A DNA stretch of 13,936 bases from Deltaproteobacteria bacterium. Its GTDB lineage: Bacteria > Desulfobacterota > SM23-61. The DNA lies in assembly GCA_029857975.1 (NCBI GenBank), contig JAOUFX010000020.1:1-13936 (forward strand), in the 5' to 3' direction. A program made the position numbers and the translations under genes. This document shows positions 1 to 6,546 of this stretch, in pieces (positions within the stretch are counted from its first letter, which is position 1; the number at the start of each line of letters is the position of its first letter). The notes below the pieces were generated by a model that had not been told where the DNA came from, made no database searches, and was given only the letters and a program-made list of their open reading frames with translations.

Positions 1-200
1 TAGAAGGAATGTACGCCCATCTGGAAGAACTTCTCCTGCGTATCGGATTCCTCGACCTCCAAAACCCCAAGCGCATCATGCACACTCTGCGGCGGATTTT
101 CGGAAGGGCCAACCTCTCCGACCGGGACGTGGCCATTCTGCGCGGGATCTTCCGCCAGCTCGAATGGTATGCCACGCATCGCGATCCTCAAGACCGTTGA
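1..200 (+). CDS. trmJ: 3' end of TrmJ-family tRNA 2'-O-methyltransferase (partial)
   Basis: The reading frame is open to the left edge of the window (E-G-M-Y-A-H-L-E-E...), so this is the C-terminal part of a longer gene and the ATG at base 9 is probably internal. The last 65 residues resemble the helical C-terminal tail of group 1 TrmH/SpoU methyltransferases of the TrmJ type: HLEELLLRIGFLD, then QNPKRIMHTLRRIFGRA, then a D-V-A-I-L-R-G-I-F-R-Q ending. Members 2'-O-methylate the wobble-region nucleotide (position 32) of tRNAs in the cytoplasm, using S-adenosylmethionine. The SPOUT catalytic domain lies outside the window, so the assignment rests on the tail alone. The gene stops at TGA 198-200 and converges on rmuC. 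A less likely alternative is another SpoU-class RNA methyltransferase. Confidence 0.8.
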   Translation, partial: EGMYAHLEELLLRIGFLDLQNPKRIMHTLRRIFGRANLSDRDVAILRGIFRQLEWYATHRDPQDR

Positions 201-208
201 AAAAATTT

Positions 209-332
209 TTCACCGCAGAGAGCGCAGAGAACGCGGAGATATATTAAGGCCAAGAACCAAAAGATGCCGAAGAAATTAATTTGGTTTTAAATTTATCTAA
301 TTCTCTGCCATCTTGGCGCGCTCCGGGGTGAA
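209..332. repeat. Degenerate inverted repeat of CACCGCAGAG type between convergent genes
   Basis: The left arm (209-239) begins TTCACCGCAGAGAGCGCAGA. The right arm (301-332), read on the other strand, begins TTCACCCCGGAGCGCGCCAA. The arms agree over the first six bases and in scattered positions after that, flanking an AT-rich core. The tandem CGCAGAGA-like wording is one I associate with dispersed intergenic repeats in several environmental bacteria. It lies between the stops of trmJ and rmuC and could form a two-way stem-loop, but neither arm is followed by a clean T-tract. Confidence 0.4.
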
Positions 333-348
333 TATTATTTTTGTTAAT

Positions 349-1527
349 TTATTGCCCTGGGGAATCTTTTGCGGCGGGCTCTTCAGCAGGAAGGAGGGAG
401 GGGGTTTCCAGGGCATTGAGTTTATCGCTGAACTTCTCCATCTGCCGTTGCGCCGTGTCAAAACTCCCTTTGGCCTGCTCTACGTGTTTCCCCAATTTCC
501 TGAACTCTTCCTGGAACCTGGCCAGTTGGCCTCGCAGCCCGGATAGGTGATGGATGATTTCCCGGGCACTCTCTTCCACTTTCATCCCCCGCAGTCCCAG
601 GAGAATCGTATGCAGGTAAGCATAAAAACTGTTGGGAGAAACCGGGATGACATGTTTGACGAAAGCATATTCCCGCAAACTCTTCCCTTCGCCCAGGGCT
701 TCATCCTTGATGAAGGCCTCGTAGTAAACATTCTCGGCGGGAATATACATGAGGGCAAAGTCGCAGGTTCCTTCGTGCGGCAGGATGTATTTACCGGCGA
801 TTGCCTCCACATGCTTCTTCACGTCCGCGGCGAAGACCTTGAAGAAACTCTTCTTCGTTCCATCGTCCTCAGCCAGAAGGGCTTTCTGAAAATTTTCCAG
901 AGGAAACTTGGCGTCGACGGGGACGAGCCCCTGACTTAAGCGAATGACCGCGTCCACGCGCTCGCCACTCTTAAAAGAATGTTGCAGGGTAAAATATTCA
1001 GCAGGCATAATCTGGGCCAAAAGGTCTCCCAGCAGGAATTCACCCAACCCACCCCGGACTTTAGGGGCCCGCAGGATTTCCTGCAGGCTGGCAATGGAAC
1101 GTCCCACCTCTAAAATGCGTTTGTTGGCTTCATCCAGCTGCGCCAATCGAGACTGAACTTCCTGCACCCGATCGCCGAAATGCTGGCTGGCCTTCTGCAT
1201 CAGGCCCATCCCGGTTCCCACCTGTTCGCTAACCTGGAAAGCGATGGAATTCAACTGGCTGGTAACCTGACTGGCTAAGGAGGACAGTTGCTGATGCACC
1301 AGCTGAACATTTCCCTCCAAGCTCCGCCCCACCTGGTCACGGAGACCATCGATCTGCTGTTGCAGGAGCAGGAAGGCCGGGTCTTTCTCTTTCGTGGCGC
1401 GCATCTCCCGCCATTGCCTGGAGCTCTGCCAGACGAAGAGGAGAAGCAGGGCGATGAGAACGGCCAGAAGAATGATGACCCAAATTTCCATCGATTTTAA
1501 GCCCTGAAGCGGTTTAAAAAATTTCAA
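349..1527 (-). CDS. rmuC: RmuC family DNA recombination protein
   Basis: A 392-residue protein with one N-terminal membrane span (about residues 15-33), a coiled-coil-rich region rich in Q, L and E (about 35-150), and the conserved RmuC domain (about 155-350). The domain includes RVDAVIRLSQGLVPVDAKFPLENF (residues 190-213) with a D192...D205-x-K207 arrangement, consistent with the PD-(D/E)XK-like fold proposed for the family. RmuC proteins limit rearrangements at inverted repeats; the biochemical activity is poorly defined. The longest form starts at TTG 1527 behind a GGTAGGGAG Shine-Dalgarno with very short spacing. ATG 1491 (MEIWVIILL...), just before the membrane span, is a real alternative with a weaker ribosome site. 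The gene converges on trmJ and diverges from the MazEF-like pair. Its product fits thematically with AddAB further along. Confidence 0.9.
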   Translation of the reverse strand: MKFFKPLQGLKSMEIWVIILLAVLIALLLLFVWQSSRQWREMRATKEKDPAFLLLQQQIDGLRDQVGRSLEGNVQLVHQQLSSLASQVTSQLNSIAFQVSEQVGTGMGLMQKASQHFGDRVQEVQSRLAQLDEANKRILEVGRSIASLQEILRAPKVRGGLGEFLLGDLLAQIMPAEYFTLQHSFKSGERVDAVIRLSQGLVPVDAKFPLENFQKALLAEDDGTKKSFFKVFAADVKKHVEAIAGKYILPHEGTCDFALMYIPAENVYYEAFIKDEALGEGKSLREYAFVKHVIPVSPNSFYAYLHTILLGLRGMKVEESAREIIHHLSGLRGQLARFQEEFRKLGKHVEQAKGSFDTAQRQMEKFSDKLNALETPSLLPAEEPAAKDSPGQ

Positions 1528-1658
1528 ATTCTCCCTACCTTAGCAGAAACATAGGAAAAAGCCAAGGAGAGAAATTGACTGGCGTTTTTACCATATTTTT
1601 AACTTGCCTTTTATGCCAGAATGGGGTATCGTTCTCAAAAAATATTCGAGGAGATAAA

Positions 1659-1910
1659 ATGGGGAAAAAGGCCACATTCATCCTGGATGAAAAAATAATG
1701 GAACAAAGCAGGGAATATGTGAGCAAAAAGCAGTTTAAGTCCATGAACGCTTTTGTGGAAAAAGCGCTAAAGGACGAGATTGCCAAAATTAAACAAGAAG
1801 AAATTAAGGTTGCTCTTAAGGAAGCCAGCCAAGACGCGCTTTTTTTAGCCGACCTTAAAGAAATTGAAGAAGACTTCGCCTTTGCGGATTTTGAAAAGGT
1901 AAAAGAATGA
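1659..1910 (+). CDS. MazE-like antitoxin (ribbon-helix-helix type)
   Basis: An 83-residue protein. The N-terminal half (KKATFILDEKIMEQSREYVSK, then KSMNAFVEKALKDEI) has the short strand plus two helices of a CopG/Arc ribbon-helix-helix DNA-binding domain. The acidic C-terminal tail (DLKEIEEDFAFADFE) is the kind that wraps and blocks a MazF toxin. I chose the ATG at 1659 because GAGGAG lies five bases upstream. An earlier in-frame ATG would add 28 unlikely residues and run through possible promoter sequence. The stop overlaps the toxin start as ATGA (1907-1910), so translation is probably coupled. Such antitoxins usually repress their own operon. I see only a weak candidate promoter (TTGCCT 1604-1609, 17 bases, TATCGT 1627-1632) and no clear operator palindrome. 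Confidence 0.8.
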   Translation: MGKKATFILDEKIMEQSREYVSKKQFKSMNAFVEKALKDEIAKIKQEEIKVALKEASQDALFLADLKEIEEDFAFADFEKVKE

Positions 1911-2251
1911 ACTATCGCCTGGGAATTTTTCTTGCCGACCTCAATCCCGTCCTCGGATCCGAGCAGAAAGGAAAACGCCCGGTACTCGTGGTAAGTGACG
2001 AGGTTTTCAATAGTGTCATGCCCGTAGTTACTATTCTTCCGATTACCTCCCTTAAGAAGGGAAGACGCATATACCCCAACGAAGTATTGCTACCCCGAGG
2101 GGCCGGCGGTCTTTCCGCTGATTCTATTATCCTGGCCCACCAGATCAGGACAATTTCCAAACAACGCCTGGGGAAGTCATTAGGTTTTGTGAGCGACACG
2201 GTTATCCAAGAGTCGATATCCCAAGCAATGCGGATTCACCTCAATCTATAA
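1907..2251 (+). CDS. mazF: MazF/PemK-family endoribonuclease toxin
   Basis: A 114-residue protein of normal MazF length. It starts with the family's strand-loop signature RLGIFLADLNPVLGSEQKGKRPVLVV, in which G17-S18-E19-Q20 and R24-P25 are typical. The I-T-S motif places T47 where the second catalytic residue of MazF lies, opposite R24. Family members are ribosome-independent, sequence-specific endoribonucleases that cut mRNA or rRNA and halt growth when the labile antitoxin is lost. The pair is complete and both key residues are present, so the toxin looks active. The cleavage motif cannot be read from sequence. The gene converges on the PIN toxin gene, with about 105 bases between the stops and no convincing terminator. 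Confidence 0.92.
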   Translation: MNYRLGIFLADLNPVLGSEQKGKRPVLVVSDEVFNSVMPVVTILPITSLKKGRRIYPNEVLLPRGAGGLSADSIILAHQIRTISKQRLGKSLGFVSDTVIQESISQAMRIHLNL

Positions 2252-2356
2252 GAAATGGTTGATTCTTACATTGAAAAAAATTGAAGGATTGATGAGAGGT
2301 ATGCTCTTTTTCCCTCTCGGAAATACGTAGAGGAAGGGGAGGCCGGTCATCGTACT

Positions 2357-2785
2357 TCAACGTTTGCCAAGCCATTTCACCCATTCCAAATCCTTTTTAA
2401 CGGCTTTGTATAGGGTCTCATCGGCTGTAATGAGGGGGATTCGTTCCGCTTCGGCCAGCGCAAGATAACTGGCGTCGTATGCCGATCGGTTAAAGGCCCG
2501 GCAAAAATAAACCACCCGGGAATATAATCCCGAAACACCCACAGTCCTCATCCCCAGGTTGGCAAATCCTTCTATCGCGGAAATGATTATCTCTTCCCGC
2601 AGACGACGGCGCTTTTGGGCGACAACCAGGCCATTGATTAGTTCATATTCCAATAGAGATGGAACGATAATTTCCAGATTGTCCGTTAGATAACGTTTCA
2701 ACAAGTCAAGGGCTGCTTGGCCATGGTCTTCATCGGATAGATACCATTTTAATACCACGCTGGCATCTAATACGGCTCGCCTCAA
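2357..2785 (-). CDS. vapC: PIN-domain (VapC-like) ribonuclease toxin
   Basis: A 142-residue single PIN domain. The acidic catalytic set is visible: D7 (AVLDASVVLKW), E48 (PSLLEYELINGL), D104 (YDASYLALAE) and D122 (LITADETL). PIN toxins are Mg2+-dependent ribonucleases that typically cleave tRNA or the sarcin-ricin loop of 23S rRNA. The start is TTG at 2785, overlapping the antitoxin stop as TTGA. It is supported by GGAGG about seven bases upstream and by the lack of another start codon before residue 79. The rare start and overlap suggest translational coupling that keeps toxin below antitoxin. It is paired with a Phd-type rather than an AbrB-type antitoxin, a common combination. The RNA target is unknown. 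Confidence 0.9.
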   Translation of the reverse strand: MRRAVLDASVVLKWYLSDEDHGQAALDLLKRYLTDNLEIIVPSLLEYELINGLVVAQKRRRLREEIIISAIEGFANLGMRTVGVSGLYSRVVYFCRAFNRSAYDASYLALAEAERIPLITADETLYKAVKKDLEWVKWLGKR

Positions 2786-3048
2786 AATCTGCCCTCCAGT
2801 TGCTTTTTAGATTCTTTATACACGTCCTTGGCTTTAACTCCGGCTTGCAAAAAAGCTTCCCGGACCTCCATGATTTTTTTATAACCCTCGAATCGCATGG
2901 AACGTTGATATTCATCGTAAGGGATAATGACCGCCACAGGTTTTCGCCGCTTGGTTATGATGATCTTTTCCTTATTATCCAAGGCCCCCTGGATCAATCG
3001 GCTGAACCCCTTCTTCCCTTCGGCGATGCTTACAGTTGTATCTTTCAT
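2782..3048 (-). CDS. Phd/YefM-family antitoxin
   Basis: An 88-residue protein with the Phd/YefM N-terminal DNA-binding fold: VSIAEGKKGFSRLIQGAL, then the strand pair KIIITKRRKPVAVIIPYDEYQ (about residues 28-48). The charged helical C-terminus (VREAFLQAGVKAKDVYKESKK) is expected to bind and neutralise the PIN toxin. The ATG at 3048 follows GGAGG by four bases. The stop overlaps the toxin's TTG start. The promoter is near consensus and carries two palindromes, which fits autorepression by antitoxin or antitoxin-toxin complex. The first half-site-like ATATGAC (3047-3053) runs into the start codon itself. The family assignment is firm. The numbering and specific partner are inferred from the overlap. 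Confidence 0.9.
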   Translation of the reverse strand: MKDTTVSIAEGKKGFSRLIQGALDNKEKIIITKRRKPVAVIIPYDEYQRSMRFEGYKKIMEVREAFLQAGVKAKDVYKESKKQLEGRF

Positions 3049-3063
3049 ATGACCTCCATTATA

Positions 3064-3078
3064 GTCATATTATATGAC
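3064..3078. promoter_or_regulatory. Operator-like palindrome over the transcription start
   Basis: GTCATAT-T-ATATGAC is a perfect 7-1-7 inverted repeat covering the predicted transcription start of the Phd-PIN toxin operon. A further copy of the ATATGAC half-site lies at 3047-3053, overlapping the antitoxin start codon. This is the expected location for an autoregulatory Phd-family operator. Confidence 0.65.
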
Positions 3079-3080
3079 CA

Positions 3081-3109
3081 ATTATAAGGAACTAAAAAGT
3101 TCCAGTCAA
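3081..3109 (-). promoter_or_regulatory. Promoter of the Phd-PIN toxin operon with spacer palindrome
   Basis: On the minus strand, TTGACT (3109-3104) is followed by exactly 17 bases and then TATAAT (3086-3081). The spacer is almost wholly a perfect palindrome, GGAACT-AAAA-AGTTCC (3088-3103, plus-strand reading). The predicted start of transcription is near 3074, giving a leader of about 26 bases. Confidence 0.75.
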
Positions 3110-3239
3110 GTAAGAATCGGGCAGAAAAGATGTCTGCCGATGAAGAAGGGGAAATGGGGTATTGAAAAAGAGGAAAAAATATCGAATGCTGGCCCCAAGA
3201 ATGTGCTCAAGAGTTAAGCCTCATGCTTGAGGAAGGCTG

Positions 3240-6200
3240 TTATCTAAAATCGGTCAAGGTTCGAACTTCTCCGGTCCGGACAAAGAAAAAAGCGACTTCC
3301 TTGACGGCTCGTCGGGTACCTTTCTCCACGGCCCGGGCATACCAGATGCCCTGTTCTCGATACGCCTCAAACCGCTCATCGAGAGCAACTCCGGAGACTT
3401 CATCTGTCTTATAATCGACAATCACCCACCCCTCATCTTCTTCGAAAAGCAGGTCGATCTTCCCCTCCATGATTTTTTCCCGCAGAAAAACGGAAAAGGG
3501 CACTTCGCGGAAGAAACGTTTGGCCTGGCGGACCCGGTCCATGAAGGGATGGCTGAGGGTTTTACGACCGATCTCCTCGATCTTGTCCGCCATCCCCAGA
3601 ATGGATTGCTCGACGGCCTTCATCTGAGCAAGAGCTTTTAGGTTTCTGCCATCGGTCCAGTCAACCCGCTCCATAACCTCATGGAAAACCGAGCCGAAAA
3701 CCGCTCCTCTTGCGCCTGTTGCGGAAGAAGACGCGGGGACTTCGTCCCAAGAAAACCGGGAGAAATCGATCCCCTCGGCGAAAGAAGAAGGGGTAGCAAG
3801 AGGAAGCCCGCGGGAAGCTTTCTCTTTGACCCCGGCCAATGTTTTTTGCCATTGAAGACGCCTCTGCAGGGGAGCGGCATTGTCTTGCGGCGCTTCGGCC
3901 AACTCGAGGCGGAGAGGCGGTTTTCCTTGGGGGTCAAGATCAAAAATTTCTCCGCCGAGGATCAACTGGCCGTTCCTCTGGGAACCGGGCCTCATTTCTT
4001 TTGCATCCGGAAGTTGTCCTTCGAGCATCTTGAAGAATCCTTTCCTTTTTCCCCAGAAGAGCGGAATGGCCAGATAATCTCGCGCCCGCGTGGCGGCGAC
4101 GTAGAAGAGCCTTCGATCCTCGGCCTCCATTTTAATCTTTTCTTGTTCCCAGGCGGAATCGTAATCCGCGGTCTTAAAATCGCCTATGGCCAGTTGAAAC
4201 CTTCCCTGGAGCCTCTGGGGAATGAACTGCTGTTGGCGATTACGTTCGCTGGCCAGATTGGCCAGGATGACGACGGGAAACTCCAGCCCTTTGGCTTTGT
4301 GGACCGTTAGCAACCTTACGTTTTCGTCCTCTTCTTCCGACCAGGGTGACTCTCCTTCGCGAATGCCTTCTTCTTCGCGGCTTCCCAGCCATTCCACGAA
4401 GCGCCGGAAAGTGGCCGATCTTTCCTTTTCGAAAGCCCGGGCTTGGTCGAGAATTTTTCGCAGGTTGGCAGCCACTTGTTCTCCTCCATGGCGGAGAAGG
4501 GAAAATTCCAGGGCTTTGGTTTTAGCCAGGAGGTCCACAACCGTGCTGGAAATGGGAACGGTATTCCTTTTTTCATGGAGGTCGCGCAGCAAAGAAAAAG
4601 CCTGGGAAAAATCGCTTTCCTTCTCCCGCAGCCCCTGAAGGTAATGCAGACGGTTTCCGGAAGAGACAAAAAGAAATATCTCTTCGTCGGAAAATCCAAA
4701 GAAGGGGGAACGCAGGGCAGCGACCAAGGAAATCTCATCCGCGGGGTCATCCAGAACTCGGAGACAGCAAAGAAAACTGCGCACCTCCTGCCGCATATAA
4801 AATTCCTTCCCCCCTTCCAGGCGAAAGGGAATTCCCTGGTCTTTCAGGGCTTCTTCATAAATCTCGATGCCCGAAAGAGCGGGGAAGAGCAAGGCTATAT
4901 CCCGGAAACCAACCGGGCGGATGTCTCCTTCTTTTTTATCGCAGATCATCCATTGATTTCTACTTTTCCCTCCGGCCATTACCTCAAGCAAAGCGGCGAT
5001 GGATTGGGCCTCCTTTTGCCGTACGCAGGGAGCCGAAGCTTCTTCCGGATCGAAGCCCGGCGGGGGAACGAGCAGAAGGACCCCGGGCTGGTTCTTCACG
5101 CTTTCTTTCCGCTCTTCATGGGCAACCAGGGGGATGTATGCCGGCTGAAAATAACCCTGGTCCGAGGGCCGGATCAAAGGCTCAAAGACCCGGTTGATCC
5201 AGGAGATGATCGACGGAACCGTACGGAAGTTCTGCACGATCTTCAGGCTTTCCCCCTTTTGGGTCAATTGCTCCCTGGCTTTTTCATAGGTTTCGATGTC
5301 CGCGCGCCGGAAGCGGTAAATGGATTGTTTGGGATCACCCACCAGAAAGAGTTTCCCCGGAGATACTTCAACCTTCTCCCAGGTTTCGGCCCGGGCACCG
5401 TCTTCCGCCAGAAAGAAAACGACTTCCACCTGGAGCGGATCGGTGTCCTGAAATTCGTCGACCAAGATGTAGAGAAATTTTTCCTGAAAATATCCCCGGA
5501 CCTCCCTATCATCCCGCAGCAAATTTCTAGCCAGAAGGAGTAAATCTTGAAAATCGAGCACGCCGCGCTGGGCTTTTTCTTCGGCGATGGCTTTTAGAAA
5601 TCCGCGGAGCCATTCCACCAAGTCCGTCATGGTTTCCGCGCGGATCGCCCTTTTTAATTCCCCAAGCTCCTCGGCCAGTTCGGCGAAGATCCGCTTTTGG
5701 GCATCGCAGCTTGAGGGTGGCTTCCAATTCTGCTTGTTCCCTGCGCCCTTGATTACAAGCTCGCGCAGGATCAGGATTTCTTTCCGTTCCCGGGAAGCTC
5801 CTTCCAGATCTAAAACTTTTTCCTGCAGCGCCTGAATGTTTTGCCATCCCTTGTCCTCTTCTTGCTGGCAATCGCGGGCCAATTGCAGAGCTTCCTTTAT
5901 TCCATTTTTGAAATTTTGAATAAATTCCTCGGTGGAGTAAGAAGGCCGGGGAAGTGGATCTTCGGGAACAAGGTCGCGGTTGCCGTATAGCTGACGCACC
6001 AGACTGGTCAGGTCGGTCAAACTCATGCCCAGGGTCAGGGCCCGTCGTAAAGGAACGGATTTTTTCTCCAGCTCTTGGCCCAGCCAAAGTTCCCAAATTT
6101 CCTGAAAGAGCATGTCCAGGCCCATTTCATCCATGGGCTCGAAATTGGGGTCGATCTTGGCCTCCACCGGACGCTCCCGGAGAAGGCTGGCACAAAAGGA

Positions 6201-6536
6201 ATGGATGGTGGAGATGGAAGCCCGTTCCAGGTCTCCCAGGGCCTGCTGCAAGGCTTCCCGGTCGTTGTCCCGGGACTGAGGAATCACTTTCTCGATCGCT
6301 TCCCGCAGCCGGATCTTCAGCTCCCCGGCTGCTTTCTCGGTAAAGGTAATGGCTACGATTTGCTCCAGCGAGGCCTTGTGGTTGCGAAGGAGGGAGAGGA
6401 TCCGGTCAACGAGAAGGGTTGTTTTACCCGTGCCGGCTCCTGCTTCCACGGTTAGGGATCGAGTTAGATCATGCCGAGCTACCTGCCGCTCGTTCCGGTC
6501 GGTTAACTCTGTGGCTATTGATTTTTTCTTTTTCAT
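3240..6536 (-). CDS. addA: AddA-type helicase-nuclease subunit (UvrD-like helicase plus PD-(D/E)XK nuclease)
   Basis: A 1098-residue superfamily 1A helicase. Motif I (Walker A) is E31-A-G-A-G-T-G-K38-T-T. Motif Ia is AITFTEKAA (62-70). Walker B is ILVDEFQDTDP (357-367). Motif III is LVGDPKQSIYRFR (398-410). Motif V is LLTVHKAKGLEFPVVIL (742-758), and motif VI is RLFYVAATRARD (809-820). The C-terminus is a RecB-family nuclease with H952 (FHEVME), E1011, D1028 (GKIDLL) and D1041-Y-K1043. With AddB it should unwind and resect double-strand DNA ends until a Chi-like site, then load RecA. The ATG follows the addB stop by ten bases with no obvious ribosome site, which suggests translational coupling. 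All motifs look intact. No strong terminator is visible; a weak GGCAGA/TCTGCC stem lies at 3120-3138, before the next promoter. Confidence 0.93.
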   Translation of the reverse strand: MKKKKSIATELTDRNERQVARHDLTRSLTVEAGAGTGKTTLLVDRILSLLRNHKASLEQIVAITFTEKAAGELKIRLREAIEKVIPQSRDNDREALQQALGDLERASISTIHSFCASLLRERPVEAKIDPNFEPMDEMGLDMLFQEIWELWLGQELEKKSVPLRRALTLGMSLTDLTSLVRQLYGNRDLVPEDPLPRPSYSTEEFIQNFKNGIKEALQLARDCQQEEDKGWQNIQALQEKVLDLEGASRERKEILILRELVIKGAGNKQNWKPPSSCDAQKRIFAELAEELGELKRAIRAETMTDLVEWLRGFLKAIAEEKAQRGVLDFQDLLLLARNLLRDDREVRGYFQEKFLYILVDEFQDTDPLQVEVVFFLAEDGARAETWEKVEVSPGKLFLVGDPKQSIYRFRRADIETYEKAREQLTQKGESLKIVQNFRTVPSIISWINRVFEPLIRPSDQGYFQPAYIPLVAHEERKESVKNQPGVLLLVPPPGFDPEEASAPCVRQKEAQSIAALLEVMAGGKSRNQWMICDKKEGDIRPVGFRDIALLFPALSGIEIYEEALKDQGIPFRLEGGKEFYMRQEVRSFLCCLRVLDDPADEISLVAALRSPFFGFSDEEIFLFVSSGNRLHYLQGLREKESDFSQAFSLLRDLHEKRNTVPISSTVVDLLAKTKALEFSLLRHGGEQVAANLRKILDQARAFEKERSATFRRFVEWLGSREEEGIREGESPWSEEEDENVRLLTVHKAKGLEFPVVILANLASERNRQQQFIPQRLQGRFQLAIGDFKTADYDSAWEQEKIKMEAEDRRLFYVAATRARDYLAIPLFWGKRKGFFKMLEGQLPDAKEMRPGSQRNGQLILGGEIFDLDPQGKPPLRLELAEAPQDNAAPLQRRLQWQKTLAGVKEKASRGLPLATPSSFAEGIDFSRFSWDEVPASSSATGARGAVFGSVFHEVMERVDWTDGRNLKALAQMKAVEQSILGMADKIEEIGRKTLSHPFMDRVRQAKRFFREVPFSVFLREKIMEGKIDLLFEEDEGWVIVDYKTDEVSGVALDERFEAYREQGIWYARAVEKGTRRAVKEVAFFFVRTGEVRTLTDFR

Positions 6537-6546
6537 GAGCCCGGTC

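Noticed and set aside
547..1500. Plus-strand frames opposite rmuC
   Set aside because: They are antisense to a conserved RmuC domain and their translations look random.
1575..1658. Upstream ATG extending the MazE-like antitoxin by 28 residues
   Set aside because: No ribosome site there, the added residues (MTGVFTIFLTCLLCQ...) do not fit a ribbon-helix-helix start, and the ATG at 1659 has GAGGAG at ideal spacing.
3119..3138. GGCAGA/TCTGCC stem as the addA terminator
   Set aside because: Only six pairs with no T-tract on the minus strand, so it is not listed as a terminator.
3681..6455. Long plus-strand frames of up to 366 residues opposite addA
   Set aside because: They lie antisense to a gene with intact helicase and nuclease motifs, have low-complexity translations, and carry no family signature.
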